A stretch of DNA of 64,000 nt from Rhodopseudomonas palustris JSC-3b (GTDB lineage Bacteria; Pseudomonadota; Alphaproteobacteria; Rhizobiales; Xanthobacteraceae): positions 2,382,119-2,446,118 of the forward strand of contig KI632513.1 of NCBI GenBank assembly GCA_000504425.1. The letters run 5' to 3'. The position numbers and the translations under genes are program-made. Below, in pieces: positions 26,847 through 36,794 of this stretch; positions within the stretch are counted from its first letter, which is position 1, and each line of letters opens with the position of its first letter. The notes below the pieces were generated by a model. It made no database searches. It was given only the letters and a program-made list of their open reading frames with translations, and was not told where the DNA came from.

Positions 26847-27080
26847 GTCGCCTCGGAACACGTCCGGGGGCGGGGCGGGTTATAGTGGGGCTCGGCGGCG
26901 ATGTCCACCCATCCCGCGCATGTTCTTTTGGGGAAATTTTCCGGACTGGGGATGACGCGGCGCAGTCGCCCCCTTTCCAGGCGCAGCCGCCTGCGGGCCT
27001 TGCCGCCAAGCGGCCGCGCTGGCACGCCGAGTGGGCTGAATACGGCCAGGAAAGCGCGGCAAAACATCGGCTTAGCCATT

Positions 27081-27180
27081 GAGCCCGTCTTGCCCGCGCG
27101 GGTCACGCGTAGCCACGCCGATGGGGGCTGCAGGCGCAAAGACGTCGATGGCCGGGACGAAACCCGGCCATGACGGGTGG
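27081..27180. repeat. Dispersed intergenic repeat, copy C (degenerate)
   Basis: The left half is decayed; the right half keeps AAAGACGTCGATGGCCGGGA and the pairing CCCGGCCATGACG. Confidence 0.65.
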
Positions 27181-27293
27181 AGCAGTGGGTGTCGATGATG
27201 CGAAGCCCGGCCGCGACGCACCGATCGATCGACGCACCGAGCGCGATGGCAGTGAAGCTTGGGTCCTGAGAAGCTTTCGCTTTGATATCATCG

Positions 27294-27410
27294 GGTCGTA
27301 TCAATGACCGTCATACCCGCGCTTGTCGCGGGTATCCACGTCTTGAAATCGGCGCAAGATCAAAGACGTCATGGCCGGGACGAGTGTCCAGCCCGGCCAT
27401 GATGTGGGGA
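27294..27410. repeat. Dispersed intergenic repeat, copy D
   Basis: Shares with copy B the start GTCGTATCAATGACCGTCAT (copy B lacks AC), the CCACGTCTTGAAATCGG arm and AGATCAAAGACGT. The hairpin loop is slightly longer. Lies in the roughly 700-base gap between tRNA-Phe and yacG, which otherwise holds no gene. Confidence 0.8.
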
Positions 27411-27542
27411 AAGGCTTTCATCAATCGCCGTCGGCAGCAGGGGCTTTGGTTTTTGAAACGGAGGTTGGCCTCAGCGCTGTGGTCCGCGCCACAGCGATCA
27501 GCGCGTCAGTCGCAGCGCGCCAGCCTTCCGCCAGCCCTGCCC

Positions 27543-27725
27543 TCAATCGTTGTCGTCGTCCTCGGCGGGACGGCCGGGGATGGCATAGCTGCCGGACAGC
27601 CAGCGATTGAGATCGACATCGCGGCAGCGCTCGCTGCAAAACGGCCGCGCTTCAGGGACGGCCGGCTTGCCGCAGATCGGGCAGCGTTTGCCGGGGATGG
27701 CCGGCTGGCCTGGCTCAGCCGGCAT
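27543..27725 (-). CDS. yacG: DNA gyrase inhibitor YacG
   Basis: 60 residues from the ATG at 27725, overlapping the maf stop by 11 bases. Zinc-finger protein with [20 protein letters not shown] (CxxC and CxxxC ligands), followed by the YacG hallmark [16 protein letters not shown]. Known members bind GyrB and inhibit gyrase. Translationally coupled to maf, the usual arrangement in this order. Confidence 0.93.
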   Translation of the reverse strand: MPAEPGQPAIPGKRCPICGKPAVPEARPFCSERCRDVDLNRWLSGSYAIPGRPAEDDDND

Positions 27726-28338
27726 TGAGCCAACCGTCGCGGATCGGAAAGCCCTCGCCGGCCAGCAGCGCCACCGTGTCATAGAGCGGCAGGCCGACAA
27801 TATTGGTGTAGGAGCCGACGATCTTGACCACAAAGCTGCCGGCGATGCCCTGCACGGCGTAGCCGCCGGCCTTGCCGCGCCATTCGCCGCTGTCGAGATA
27901 GGCCTTGATGTCCTCTTCGGTCAGGCGGCGGAACCGCACCCGCGATTCCACCAGCCGCTGCCGAAACGTCTGCTTCGGGGTCGCCAGACACACCGCGGTG
28001 TAGACCCGGTGGTTGCGGCCGGACAACAGCCGCAGACACTGCGCCGCCTCATCGACCAGCTCGGCCTTGGGCAGAATCCGGCGGCCGACCGCGACCACGG
28101 TGTCGGCGGTCAGCACCAGCGCGCCGCGCAGATCGTCGTCGAGCTGCAGCGCTTTCAGCGCCGCCTCGGCCTTGGCGCGCGCCAGGCGGTTGGCACAGGC
28201 GCGCGGCAGCTCGCCCTTGATCGGGGTTTCATCGACATCGGCGGGGCGCAGCGCGGTCGGCTCGATCCCGGCCTGATTGAGCAGGGCGAGACGACGCGGC
28301 GAACCGGAGGCGAGAACCAATTTGGGACGGCCGGACAT
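27715..28338 (-). CDS. maf: Maf family nucleotide pyrophosphatase
   Basis: 207 residues. Hydrolyses non-canonical or modified nucleoside triphosphates to limit incorporation errors. The N-terminal signature [19 protein letters not shown] is exact for Maf. [18 protein letters not shown] provides the acidic metal/catalytic region, and [20 protein letters not shown] and [10 protein letters not shown] are family motifs. First gene of a two-gene unit with yacG. Confidence 0.95.
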   Translation of the reverse strand: MSGRPKLVLASGSPRRLALLNQAGIEPTALRPADVDETPIKGELPRACANRLARAKAEAALKALQLDDDLRGALVLTADTVVAVGRRILPKAELVDEAAQCLRLLSGRNHRVYTAVCLATPKQTFRQRLVESRVRFRRLTEEDIKAYLDSGEWRGKAGGYAVQGIAGSFVVKIVGSYTNIVGLPLYDTVALLAGEGFPIRDGWLNAG

Positions 28339-28743
28339 AGGATATTCCTGAGAAAACGCGGCGGAACCTATCGGATGGCCCCTGCTTCGACAACCGCCTA
28401 GGCCCCGTTTTACATCGCGACCAGGACGCCATTCCCATCTCCAGCCCTCCCCTGGCTCAACGGAGGTCCTCGGCGTAGCCCTGGATTACACATCGGGGTT
28501 AAGTCGGATGACGGTATAAAACAACCACTCGCGGGAATTTCCCTCTTGGAACGCAAGCCAATCATCATTTTCGGCGGCTCAATCAGGAGAAGATACCGCC
28601 AGGCAAATTGAATGAACTACCAAGACACCGCGATCCACCAAAGAAATCGAGCAGCTGCTCACAGGTGAACTCAGTGCGCCTTGCACGGCTTGCGTGTCTA
28701 AGGCTGTCTCAGTTAGCATTCCAACTGGGCGAGGAATGTAACA
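28339..28743. other. Gene-free stretch upstream of a secreted-protein operon
   Basis: About 400 bases becoming A+T-richer toward the right. It should contain the divergent promoters of maf and of the operon starting at 28744. I searched both strands for infA, expected between maf and the LMW phosphatase gene, and did not find it. Confidence 0.5.
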
Positions 28744-30138
28744 ATGATTGCGAAACTGCTGCTTCAGGCGGCTATCATAAGTCTCCTAATTAGCTCTGCG
28801 TCTGCGTTTGAAGATGCGGATTGTGCCAGTTCGAAGTCTGTCGACATCGTCAATATCCAAGAGCCGATCAAAAATATCGACGATTACACGTCTGCGAGAG
28901 GGCGGGCTTTGCAGCGTGCCTACCAGGAAGCAGCGGCCCGCGTGACTGGCCTATGGGTTGAGTCTAGCAGTCGAAGCGAGACTGACATTCAACAGAACTT
29001 AGCTTACCAGAGCTTCAACCAGCTTGATAAGAGCGAACTTGCCGGGTTCGTCCGCCCTACGGTCACAGACGATTCTGTGAAGAAGATCGGGGACCACGAT
29101 GCAGTCTCACTCAGCTTGACCGTCGTGGTCTGCGTCCCAAAGCCGGATTTCCTCGCCAAATGGCGGCAAGCCAAAGCTGAGCGTGAACGGAAGCCGCCCC
29201 AACCTGTCGATCCGCAGCATGTCGAATGGTTTGATGCCAAATCCGGCGAACCACTCGTTTGGTTTTGGAAGGGAAAGAACCAACCTTATTCCTTTTTCGA
29301 CAACAAAGGCTTCCATCCCAAAAACGGCGAGCGGCTGCAGCCCGTGACATCAAAAGTCCGGGAAGAATGGCAGGCGGAGGAAGCAAGGCGCGCCCAAGAA
29401 GTCAGAGAGCGAGAGGAGCGAGAGCGCCTGGCCCGGCTTGCCAAGGAAGAAGAAGAGGCGCTGCGACGCAAACGCGATGAAGAGCAGCGCGCTCGTCTGT
29501 CCCGCGCACCTGAACTGTGCAACCAGTTGGCAGGAAATCCTTACGACACAGCACGCCCCAAGGAAGTCGGCAGCGCAAGTTACGACTCTTTACGGGCCGA
29601 TCCGCTCCCTGCGATTGAGGCATGTACCACAGCCATTCAGCGCCATCCATCGGATCCTCGCTATCGATACCAACTTGCACGTGCTTATCAAATTAGGGAA
29701 CCAATCAAAGCATTGGCTTTGCTGAAACGCCTAACGGCTGAGCGTTATGCCGCTGCCTTCGATAACTATGGCTGGCTGCTATACAGCGATCGGATTGGAG
29801 CTCCGAACATTCCGGCAGCTGTGTCCGCGTTTCGGACAGGGATACAACTCGGCGACCCAGATTCCATGGACAGCCTAGCCAATCTCATGATTCAGGGCAG
29901 AGTCGCTGAGCGCAGTCCTGGCGAAATCGAAAGACTCCTGCAACGGGCATCGCAGCTTGGCCACGCCATTGCAGAGGCTCGTCTATCAAAATACCAAGAA
30001 GATCAACTAGCCCGTCGTGAACAGCTGATACGCGATGAGCAAGCGCGCCGAGATCAGCAGATCCGAGACGAGCAGACACGAGCAATGATGTTCGAAATGT
30101 TCAAGGGGGTCGTCCAAGGGATGCCCCGACGATATTGA
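28744..30138 (+). CDS. Secreted protein: LPP20/FlgT-like domain, coiled coil and Sel1/TPR-like repeats
   Basis: 464 residues, GAGGA 8-9 bases before the ATG. Signal peptide at 1-22 (LLLQAAIISLLISSASAF). Residues about 40-135 (SARGRALQRAYQEAAARVTG, LDKSELAGFVRPTVTDD, LSLTVVVCVP) have the look of the LPP20/FlgT N-terminal fold. About 200-255 is a highly charged Glu/Arg coiled coil. About 280-410 reads as TPR/Sel1 helices (RYRYQLARAYQIREPIKALA, GAPNIPAAVSAFRTGIQLGD, AERSPGEIERLLQRASQLG), with another charged coil at the end. Composition is A+T-richer than the genome average. Probably periplasmic or outer-membrane-associated scaffolding; function unknown. Forms an operon with the next gene (13-base gap). 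Confidence 0.72.
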   Translation: MIAKLLLQAAIISLLISSASAFEDADCASSKSVDIVNIQEPIKNIDDYTSARGRALQRAYQEAAARVTGLWVESSSRSETDIQQNLAYQSFNQLDKSELAGFVRPTVTDDSVKKIGDHDAVSLSLTVVVCVPKPDFLAKWRQAKAERERKPPQPVDPQHVEWFDAKSGEPLVWFWKGKNQPYSFFDNKGFHPKNGERLQPVTSKVREEWQAEEARRAQEVREREERERLARLAKEEEEALRRKRDEEQRARLSRAPELCNQLAGNPYDTARPKEVGSASYDSLRADPLPAIEACTTAIQRHPSDPRYRYQLARAYQIREPIKALALLKRLTAERYAAAFDNYGWLLYSDRIGAPNIPAAVSAFRTGIQLGDPDSMDSLANLMIQGRVAERSPGEIERLLQRASQLGHAIAEARLSKYQEDQLARREQLIRDEQARRDQQIRDEQTRAMMFEMFKGVVQGMPRRY

Positions 30139-30151
30139 TAAGGAGCGAAAC

Positions 30152-31495
30152 GTGATTAAACTTAAACTGTGCCTAATTGCATGCATACTGTCGCTACTAG
30201 GCATACCTGTTCTTGCGCAGTCAAATGTCCAACCACAAGAGCTTTCGCCCCTTCCCCAAAAGTTAAGTTATCAATCGATTGAGGCTTGCTGGAGCGACTG
30301 GCTTTCGCGCGAAAGGCTTCAAGAGGGCAAAAACGAACGCGATAATTACTTCATCCTCGTATCCAAACAAGCGGCCGCGATCTCCGAGCCACCCGACTCC
30401 CGCAATTGGCTGACAGCGCGTCAGGCAATGTTCGCTTATGCCGAACTAGAGGCGCGAAAGGCTCTTGCGGAGACGATCAAAACAACGATCCGATCAGATC
30501 GCGCAACCGCTATCAAGATGATGGGTGGGGACAATGCGCCCCCCTCTTTAAAGCCCGCTGTGGAGCAGTTGTCCTTGTCAGACAAGGCTTTGGTTCTCGC
30601 CGACAAAGCCGTGGACGCAGAAATCAAGAAGTATGACGCAAAGTGGTCTGGAACTACTGCGCAGCGACAGGAGAAGATCGCCAAACTGCAGGTGACTTTG
30701 AACCAGAACATCGCAAGCAGCGCTGAGGTGTTCGCATCCGGAGCGTTTTCTGCCGTTCAGTGCGAAGGCCCAAGCACCGAAGACAGCGGAAAATATGCTG
30801 TTCTGGTCGGCTTGATCTGGAGCCCCAAACTGCAGGCCATCGCAGAAGCCATCTGGGATCCATCTATTATAATCCCCCCTGCTCCACCGAAGGCGAGTCT
30901 GAAATCTCAGTTCGATGAGATGGCAGCGGTCAACCCTGATTGGATGGCCTACACGGAAGGTGTCAGGGTCTATACAGACGAAAAGGGAAGCCGAGTCGTG
31001 GTTGGATTTGGTGTGGCACCAAAAACCTCCCTTGCGTCGGCTGACCATGGCCGAGCAAGACTGCATGGCCTAGCTGCCATCCAGCGCTTCCTGGGAGAAA
31101 AGATCGTCGCACGAAGCAGTGCCAGCAATCGCTTTGAGCGACGCGAATTTTCCGACGATAGCGCAACTTCATTTGACACTTCCGAGTATAATTCGCAGAT
31201 CACCGCCGTTTCCAAGGACCTCCAGCTTACAGGTACCGCCGATGTCGGCTCGTGGCGCGGAGAACACCCCTGGTCCAAGGCGGGGATGCAGGTGGTGGCA
31301 GTCGCCTGGAGTCAGGCATGGGCGGCCGATTCTCAGACGATCGGAGATCAAATGCGAACCGTCGAGCAACGCATGCGGAAGCAGGGAGCGGTACCTTCGG
31401 CTACAGGGGCATCATCCGAAGCAGCCGGGAGCAAATCTGGGCCTGCAGCGACTATGGCCAAGCCAGGCGCCCGTTCGACAGCCAACGACTTTTGA
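30152..31495 (+). CDS. Secreted protein of unknown function, partner of the preceding gene
   Basis: 447 residues from a GTG with AAGGAG 7-8 bases upstream. Signal peptide MIKLKLCLIACILSLLGIPV ending at AQS. The next region, SYQSIEACWSDWLSRERLQ, then NYFILVSKQAAAISEPPDS and ARKALAETIKTTI, continues into a long helical segment. The second half (about 230-380) contains SGKYAVLVGLIWSPKLQAIA and RVVVGFGVAPKTS-like strands. It ends in a Ser/Ala/Gly-rich low-complexity tail. It resembles large secreted proteins of unknown function (DUF6844-like by memory, unverified). Same operon and same atypical composition as the upstream gene, so the pair may have arrived together. Confidence 0.7.
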   Translation: MIKLKLCLIACILSLLGIPVLAQSNVQPQELSPLPQKLSYQSIEACWSDWLSRERLQEGKNERDNYFILVSKQAAAISEPPDSRNWLTARQAMFAYAELEARKALAETIKTTIRSDRATAIKMMGGDNAPPSLKPAVEQLSLSDKALVLADKAVDAEIKKYDAKWSGTTAQRQEKIAKLQVTLNQNIASSAEVFASGAFSAVQCEGPSTEDSGKYAVLVGLIWSPKLQAIAEAIWDPSIIIPPAPPKASLKSQFDEMAAVNPDWMAYTEGVRVYTDEKGSRVVVGFGVAPKTSLASADHGRARLHGLAAIQRFLGEKIVARSSASNRFERREFSDDSATSFDTSEYNSQITAVSKDLQLTGTADVGSWRGEHPWSKAGMQVVAVAWSQAWAADSQTIGDQMRTVEQRMRKQGAVPSATGASSEAAGSKSGPAATMAKPGARSTANDF

Positions 31496-31537
31496 GTTCA
31501 CTGATGAGCGCGAGTGCGCTCCCGGCAAATAATTGTT

Positions 31538-31568
31538 GAGGCGCGGCACAAAAGCTCGGCCGCGCCTC
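31538..31568. terminator. Hairpin between convergent genes
   Basis: GAGGCGCGGC (31538-31547) and GCCGCGCCTC (31559-31568) are perfect 10-bp arms with an 11-base loop, between the convergent secreted-protein and LMW phosphatase genes. No T-run, so it may act with Rho or as a bidirectional barrier. Confidence 0.6.
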
Positions 31569-32031
31569 ACTCATTGCCGGTGACTCCGCCCCAGCCAAAG
31601 CGCTGCCGGATCCGGGCCAACAGCCCGTCGCGCACCGCGCGATAGGCGTCGAGCCGGTGCTCGCGGCTGCCCTCGACGCCGCTCGGGTCCGGGGTCGGCC
31701 AATATTCGACCTCGACCGCATGGGTGCGGGTCAGCTCCAGCGCCTTGTGATGCGCCTCCGGCGCCAGCGTCACGATCAGATCGAAATTCAGGCCCTCATC
31801 ATTGTCGAGTTCCTCAAAGGTGATCGGCCGGTGTTTTGAGATATCGAGGCCGATCTCGGCCATCGCCGCCACCGCGAATGGATCAAGCTCCAGCTTGCGC
31901 ACCCCGGCGGAGCGCACATAGAGCGTGCGCGGCGCAATCTGCCGCAGCAGGCTGGCCGCCATCGGCGAGCGGATGCTGTTATGGCCGCAGGCGAACAGCA
32001 CGGCATGGGGCTGGGCCGGCGCCGCCGTCAT
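31567..32031 (-). CDS. Low-molecular-weight phosphatase/ArsC-like protein
   Basis: 154 residues. The P-loop ACGHNSIRSPMAASLL fits C-x5-R-S of low-molecular-weight tyrosine phosphatases/arsenate reductases. The catalytic-acid region is WPTPDPSGVEGS. Cytosolic. In rhizobia this gene follows hisD-UPF0262 and usually precedes infA; here the next gene is the convergent secreted-protein operon. Whether it acts on phosphotyrosine or arsenate is not clear; a single catalytic Cys and no second redox Cys argue for the phosphatase side. Confidence 0.85.
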   Translation of the reverse strand: MTAAPAQPHAVLFACGHNSIRSPMAASLLRQIAPRTLYVRSAGVRKLELDPFAVAAMAEIGLDISKHRPITFEELDNDEGLNFDLIVTLAPEAHHKALELTRTHAVEVEYWPTPDPSGVEGSREHRLDAYRAVRDGLLARIRQRFGWGGVTGNE

Positions 32032-32088
32032 CGCCGTGGGTCGCCGGTCTTCGGGCAGTGCCCGTGCGACCTGCGCCGGCCTTGCATC

Positions 32089-32580
32089 TCAGCCCTTCCA
32101 GTGCAGCACGGAAATCAGGGTGAACAGCCGCCGCGCGGTTTCGAAATCGATCCGCACCTTGTCGGCGAGCCGCTCCTGCAGCGTGCGCGACCCTTCGTCG
32201 TGAATGCCGCGCCGCCCCATGTCGATCGCCTCGATCTTGTCGGGCGTGGCGGTGCGGATCGCGTGGTAATAGCTATCGCAGATCATGAAGTAGTCCTTCA
32301 CGATGCGGCGGAACGGCGACAGCGACAAAAGATGCGCCACCACCGGCGAGCCGTCTTCGCGGCGGATGTCGAACATCAGCCGGTTGCCGGTAATGCCAAG
32401 ATGCAGCACGAACGGCCCCTCGCCGGCGCCGATCGGGGCGAACGAGTTCTTCTCGACCAGATCATAGATCGCGATCGCCCGCTCGTGCTCGATATCCGGC
32501 CCGGAACGCCCAATCGATTCCTCGTCCAGCGTCACCGCGACGATGTAGTTTTTGGAACCGTCTGGGGCTTTCTTGGTCAT
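32089..32580 (-). CDS. UPF0262 family protein
   Basis: 163 residues, start overlapping the hisD stop codon by 4 bases (ATGA), so translationally coupled. Family hallmarks are visible: [39 protein letters not shown] and [19 protein letters not shown]. The family is conserved among alphaproteobacteria and has no assigned function. Position within the murA-hisD block supports the call. Confidence 0.92.
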   Translation of the reverse strand: MTKKAPDGSKNYIVAVTLDEESIGRSGPDIEHERAIAIYDLVEKNSFAPIGAGEGPFVLHLGITGNRLMFDIRREDGSPVVAHLLSLSPFRRIVKDYFMICDSYYHAIRTATPDKIEAIDMGRRGIHDEGSRTLQERLADKVRIDFETARRLFTLISVLHWKG

Positions 32581-33872
32581 TGCAGATTGAGGCGCAATCC
32601 AACTGAGCGAGCATGAGCGCCGAGGCCCTCGGCCTCACCGAGCGCGACCGCGGCCGGCCCGAGCGCCCGCAGCTGCTCCGGCCCGCATTTCAGCATCGAG
32701 GTGCGCTTCATGAAATCGAGCACGCCGAGCCCGGACGAGAACCGCGCCGAGCGCGCGGTCGGCAGCACGTGGTTGGAGCCGCCGACATAGTCGCCGATCG
32801 CTTCCGGCGTATGGGCGCCGAGGAAGATCGCGCCGGCATTGCGGATCTTGGCCGCCAGCGCTTCCGGATCGGCGGTCATGATTTCGAGATGCTCGGCGGC
32901 GAGCGCATTGGCAAGCTCGGTGGCCTGATCGAGATTCTCGACCACGATCAGCCCGCCAAAATCGCGCCACGACGCCTGCGCGATCTCGGCGCGCGGCAAC
33001 GTGGTGAGCTGCGCGGCGATCGCGCGCTCGACCTCGTCGGCGAGTTCGGAGCTGTCGGTGATCAGGATCGACTGGGCATTGGCGTCATGCTCGGCCTGCG
33101 CCAGCATGTCGGCGGCGATCCAGTCCGGATGGCCGTTGCGATCGGCAATGATCACCACCTCGGACGGGCCGGCGATCATGTCGATGCCGACCTTGCCGAA
33201 CACCAGCCGCTTGGCGGCGGCGACATAGGCATTGCCCGGGCCGACGATCTTGGCAACCGGCGCGATGGTGGCGGTGCCATAAGCGAGCGCCGCCACGGCC
33301 TGCGCGCCGCCGACCCGGTAGATCTCGGTGATGCCGGCAAGATCGGCCGCGGCCAGCACCAGCGGATTGAGCTTGCCGTCCGGGGTCGGCACCACCATCA
33401 CCACGCGCGGCACGCCGGCGACGATCGCCGGCACCGCATTCATCAGCACCGAGGACGGATAGGCAGCGGTGCCGCCCGGCACATAGAGGCCGACGGCATC
33501 GACCGCGCTCCAGCGCCAGCCGAGTTCGACGCCAAGCGCGTCGGTGAAGCGGTCGTCCTTCGGCAATTGCCGGCGGTGAAACAGCTCGATCCGGTCGCGC
33601 GCCAGTTTGAGCGCGTCGAGCGTCGCCGTGTCGCAGGCGGCGACCGCGGCTTTGACCTCATCGGCGGTGATGCGCAGCCCGCTCGCGTCGATCTCGAGCC
33701 GGTCGAATTTGCGGGTCGCCTCGATCAGCGCCGCGTCGCCGCGCGCCACCACGTCATTGACGATGGCGCGGGCCGCGCTTTCGACATCCTGCGAGGCTTC
33801 CCGCTTGGTCGCCAGAAAGGCTTTGAACTGCGAGGCGAAATCGGCGCTGCGGCGATCCAGACGAATGGGCAT
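32577..33872 (-). CDS. hisD: Histidinol dehydrogenase
   Basis: 431 residues, the normal length. Zinc enzyme catalysing the last two oxidation steps of histidine synthesis, histidinol to histidine with NAD+. Motifs include [37 protein letters not shown] and [15 protein letters not shown], plus the metal/base region [10 protein letters not shown]. Lies between DUF2948 and UPF0262 on the same strand. Confidence 0.97.
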   Translation of the reverse strand: MPIRLDRRSADFASQFKAFLATKREASQDVESAARAIVNDVVARGDAALIEATRKFDRLEIDASGLRITADEVKAAVAACDTATLDALKLARDRIELFHRRQLPKDDRFTDALGVELGWRWSAVDAVGLYVPGGTAAYPSSVLMNAVPAIVAGVPRVVMVVPTPDGKLNPLVLAAADLAGITEIYRVGGAQAVAALAYGTATIAPVAKIVGPGNAYVAAAKRLVFGKVGIDMIAGPSEVVIIADRNGHPDWIAADMLAQAEHDANAQSILITDSSELADEVERAIAAQLTTLPRAEIAQASWRDFGGLIVVENLDQATELANALAAEHLEIMTADPEALAAKIRNAGAIFLGAHTPEAIGDYVGGSNHVLPTARSARFSSGLGVLDFMKRTSMLKCGPEQLRALGPAAVALGEAEGLGAHARSVGLRLNLQ

Positions 33873-33968
33873 TCGGAGAGTCCAACTACGAGGGGCTTCG
33901 TCACGAAGGCCCCTTGCTCAATGGCGCGACGGCTTATCGCCGTCAACCCTTGGCTGCCAACGATCGCG

Positions 33969-34439
33969 TTACGAGCGCGGCTGCGGCGGCGCACGCGAGG
34001 GGACAGGGTCGTCCGCCTGCTCGGCTTCGCCGCCGAGCGCGTCAGCGCCGAGGTCGGTGAGGCTGCATTCCAGACATTCGAGGTCGAGCCGCACCGCGCC
34101 GCCCTGCTTGAACATCAAAAGCGCCGCGCCGCCCGGCGCCTCGCCGGGGTAGAAGTCAATCCCGATCAGCTCCAGCACCTGATCGGGCTGGCTGTGATCG
34201 ATCTGACGCGATTTGCAGGCCAGCACCCGATCGAAACGCAGCGCCGACACCAGCCGGCCCGGCGCGTCATCCCCGGCCAGGGTCTGCTCCCAATCGGGAC
34301 GGCTGAGGCCGATCACCAGGCGCCGCTCGCTTTGGCGCCAGATGATGTCGGCGACATGGACCCGGGCATCCTGCACATGGGCGGAGATCACCGCCAGGTC
34401 GTCAGCGTCAAAGGCGATCAGCTTCAGTTGCCCGGTCAC
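33969..34439 (-). CDS. DUF2948 family protein
   Basis: 156 residues from the GTG at 34439, chosen because the product then begins VTGQLKLIAFDADDLAVISA as in family members. Further motifs are LVIGLSRPDWEQ-like strands, FDRVLACKSRQID and LLMFKQGGAVRLDLECLECS. Conserved in alphaproteobacteria between murA and hisD; no known role. Acidic, proline-rich C-terminus. Confidence 0.9.
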   Translation of the reverse strand: MTGQLKLIAFDADDLAVISAHVQDARVHVADIIWRQSERRLVIGLSRPDWEQTLAGDDAPGRLVSALRFDRVLACKSRQIDHSQPDQVLELIGIDFYPGEAPGGAALLMFKQGGAVRLDLECLECSLTDLGADALGGEAEQADDPVPSRAPPQPRS

Positions 34440-34456
34440 GCTGCCCCCCGATGGCG

Positions 34457-35746
34457 TCAGCCGCTGATGCGCTCGATGGTGGCGCCGCAAGCGGACAGCT
34501 TGTCCTCGAGCCGCTCAAAGCCGCGGTCGAGATGATAGATGCGGTTGACCATGGTCTCGCCTTCCGCGGCCAGCGCCGCGATCACCAGCGACACCGAGGC
34601 GCGCAGATCGGTGGCCATCACCGGCGCGCCGCGCAGCTTGGCGACGCCGTCGATGGTGGCGGTCTCGCCGTCGAGCTGAATGCGCGCGCCGAACCGCGCC
34701 AGCTCCTGCACATGCATGAAGCGGTTTTCAAAGATGGTCTCGGTGATATGCGAGACGCCCTTGGCGCAGGTCATCAGCGCCATCAGCTGCGCCTGCAGAT
34801 CGGTCGGGAAGCCGGGGAACGGCGCGGTGGTGACGGTGACCGGATTGATGCCGGCGCCGTTGCGGGCCACGCGGATGCCCTCATTATTGACGGTGATGGT
34901 GGCGCCGGCCTCGGTCAGCACGTCGAGCGCCGACTGCAGCAATTCCGGACGCGCGCCAGAGAGCTGCACATCGCCGCCGGTCATCGCCACCGCCATCGCA
35001 TAGGTGCCGGCCTCAATCCGATCCGGCAGCACGGTATGGCGGGCGCCATGGAGCTGATCGACGCCCTCGATCACGATGCGCGGTGTGCCGGCGCCGCTGA
35101 TCTTGGCGCCCATCTTGATCAGGCAGTCGGCGACGTCGGTGATTTCCGGCTCGCAGGCGGCGTTGTGGATGATGGTGGTGCCCTTGGCCAGGGTCGCCGC
35201 CATCAGCGCGACATGGGTGCCGCTGACCGTGACCTTGGGAAATTCGATTTCGGCGCCGCGCAGCCCGCCGGGCGCGCTCGCCACCACATAGCCGCCGTCG
35301 ATCGCGATGGTGGCGCCGAGCTTTTCCAGCGCCATGATCAACAGATCGACCGGACGGGTGCCGATCGCGCAGCCGCCGGGCAGCGACACCTTGGCCTCAT
35401 GCATGCGCGCCAGCAGCGGCGCGATCACCCAAAAACTGGCGCGCATCTTCGACACCAGCTCATAAGGCGCGGTGGTGTCGATGATGTTCTTGGCCGAGAT
35501 ATGCAGGGTCTGGCCCTGATATTGATGATCGCCGGAGCGCTTGCCGGCCGACATGATATCGACGCCGTGATTGCCCAGGATGCGCTGCAGCTGCGCCACG
35601 TCGGCCAGGCGCGGCACATTGTCGAGAATCAGCGTGTCCTCGGTCAGCAGGGCCGCAATCATCAGCGGCAGAGCGGCGTTCTTGGCGCCCGAAATCGGGA
35701 TCGTGCCATTGAGCTTAGCGCCGCCGACGATGCGAATGCGATCCAT
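34457..35746 (-). CDS. murA: UDP-N-acetylglucosamine 1-carboxyvinyltransferase
   Basis: 429 residues. Transfers enolpyruvate from PEP to UDP-GlcNAc, the first committed step of peptidoglycan synthesis in the cytosol. N-terminus [20 protein letters not shown] with the substrate-binding Lys-Asn ([10 protein letters not shown]). The catalytic cysteine is in the loop [16 protein letters not shown], so fosfomycin would be expected to bind. First gene of the block murA-DUF2948-hisD-UPF0262-LMW phosphatase. Confidence 0.97.
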   Translation of the reverse strand: MDRIRIVGGAKLNGTIPISGAKNAALPLMIAALLTEDTLILDNVPRLADVAQLQRILGNHGVDIMSAGKRSGDHQYQGQTLHISAKNIIDTTAPYELVSKMRASFWVIAPLLARMHEAKVSLPGGCAIGTRPVDLLIMALEKLGATIAIDGGYVVASAPGGLRGAEIEFPKVTVSGTHVALMAATLAKGTTIIHNAACEPEITDVADCLIKMGAKISGAGTPRIVIEGVDQLHGARHTVLPDRIEAGTYAMAVAMTGGDVQLSGARPELLQSALDVLTEAGATITVNNEGIRVARNGAGINPVTVTTAPFPGFPTDLQAQLMALMTCAKGVSHITETIFENRFMHVQELARFGARIQLDGETATIDGVAKLRGAPVMATDLRASVSLVIAALAAEGETMVNRIYHLDRGFERLEDKLSACGATIERISG

Positions 35747-35993
35747 GCCTAATCCTGTTGTGCTGGAGAAATGGCGTTATAGGGCAAATGACCGCCCGAA
35801 GGCAAAAGCGACCGGATTTGCGGCGAATTGATGGGAGCGCAGCGGCGCGACTTGAGAGCGATTAGCGCTTGCGGCAGGCCGCGCGCCAACGCGCGCAGCC
35901 CGCGATCGTCTCAAGAACATCCAGCAAAACAACCATCTATCGATTGGCCGGGCGGAGGGGCGCCGCTGCCAGCCGGACAGCGCGCGGCCTGCC

Positions 35994-36653
35994 TCAGAGC
36001 CGATTGATGTCCCGGCTTTCCAACACCGGCTGGGGATAGCCATGCTTGGCGACTTTCAGCATGGCGCGGCCGAGCTGTTCGGTGGTGGTCATGGCGCCCG
36101 GCGCGATCCGGCGCAGCCAGCCGAGCACCGGGCGGGCGTAGCGGTACAGCGTGTTGACCCACCGCGTTTTCGACTGAATGCCGTGCAGCGGCTGCACCCC
36201 GGCCGGCCGGAACATATAGGCAGCCTTGAACGGCAGCTTGAGCAGGTCGTTCTCGGTCTTGCCCTTGATGCGCGCCCACATCAGCCGGCCCTGCTCGCTG
36301 GAATCGGTGCCGCTGCCGGACACATAGATGAAGGTCATCGCCGGATTGAGCCGCGCCAGAACCTGCGCGGCCGCCATGGTGATGTCGTAAGTGATCTCGC
36401 GATAGCGCGCTTCATCGAGGCCGACCGACGACACGCCGAGGCAGAACAGGCAGGCGTCGTAGCCGGCGAGCCGCGCCTCGATCGTGGAAAAATCCAAAAA
36501 ATCTTCGTGCAGGATTTCGCGCAGCTTGGCGTGCTGACGCCGGATGCGATTGCGCACCACCACCAGCACTTCCTCGACGTCAGGATCACGCAAGCATTCG
36601 CGCAGCACGCCCTGGCCGACCATTCCGCTCGCGCCGAACAGGATTACCTTCAT
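35994..36653 (-). CDS. NAD(P)-binding Rossmann (NmrA/SDR-like) protein
   Basis: 219 residues from the ATG at 36653, because the dinucleotide motif starts there (MKVILFGASGMVGQGVLREC). Further features are LAGYDACLFCLGVSSVGL, the extended-SDR-like FIYVSGSGTDSS and RPAGVQPLHGIQSKT. The classic YxxxK is not evident, so it may bind the cofactor without acting as a typical dehydrogenase. Upstream extension of the frame contains no better start. Similar proteins are annotated as epimerases or nucleoside-sugar reductases, without biochemical proof. Confidence 0.82.
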   Translation of the reverse strand: MKVILFGASGMVGQGVLRECLRDPDVEEVLVVVRNRIRRQHAKLREILHEDFLDFSTIEARLAGYDACLFCLGVSSVGLDEARYREITYDITMAAAQVLARLNPAMTFIYVSGSGTDSSEQGRLMWARIKGKTENDLLKLPFKAAYMFRPAGVQPLHGIQSKTRWVNTLYRYARPVLGWLRRIAPGAMTTTEQLGRAMLKVAKHGYPQPVLESRDINRL

Positions 36654-36794
36654 CTGGCAGCCCGCAGCTTCGACCATCAACGCAGAGTGGTAGCGATTCT
36701 CTCCACCACCGTGACGATACATTATTTGCGCGGAATGTGACACGGCCAAGCGCACAGGGCACGAGGCTGGAAAGGCCCAGCGAGCCGGGGCCGA

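Noticed and set aside
32613..34535. 640-codon open frame on the plus strand
   Set aside because: Antisense to hisD and the DUF2948 gene; no ribosome site or domain.
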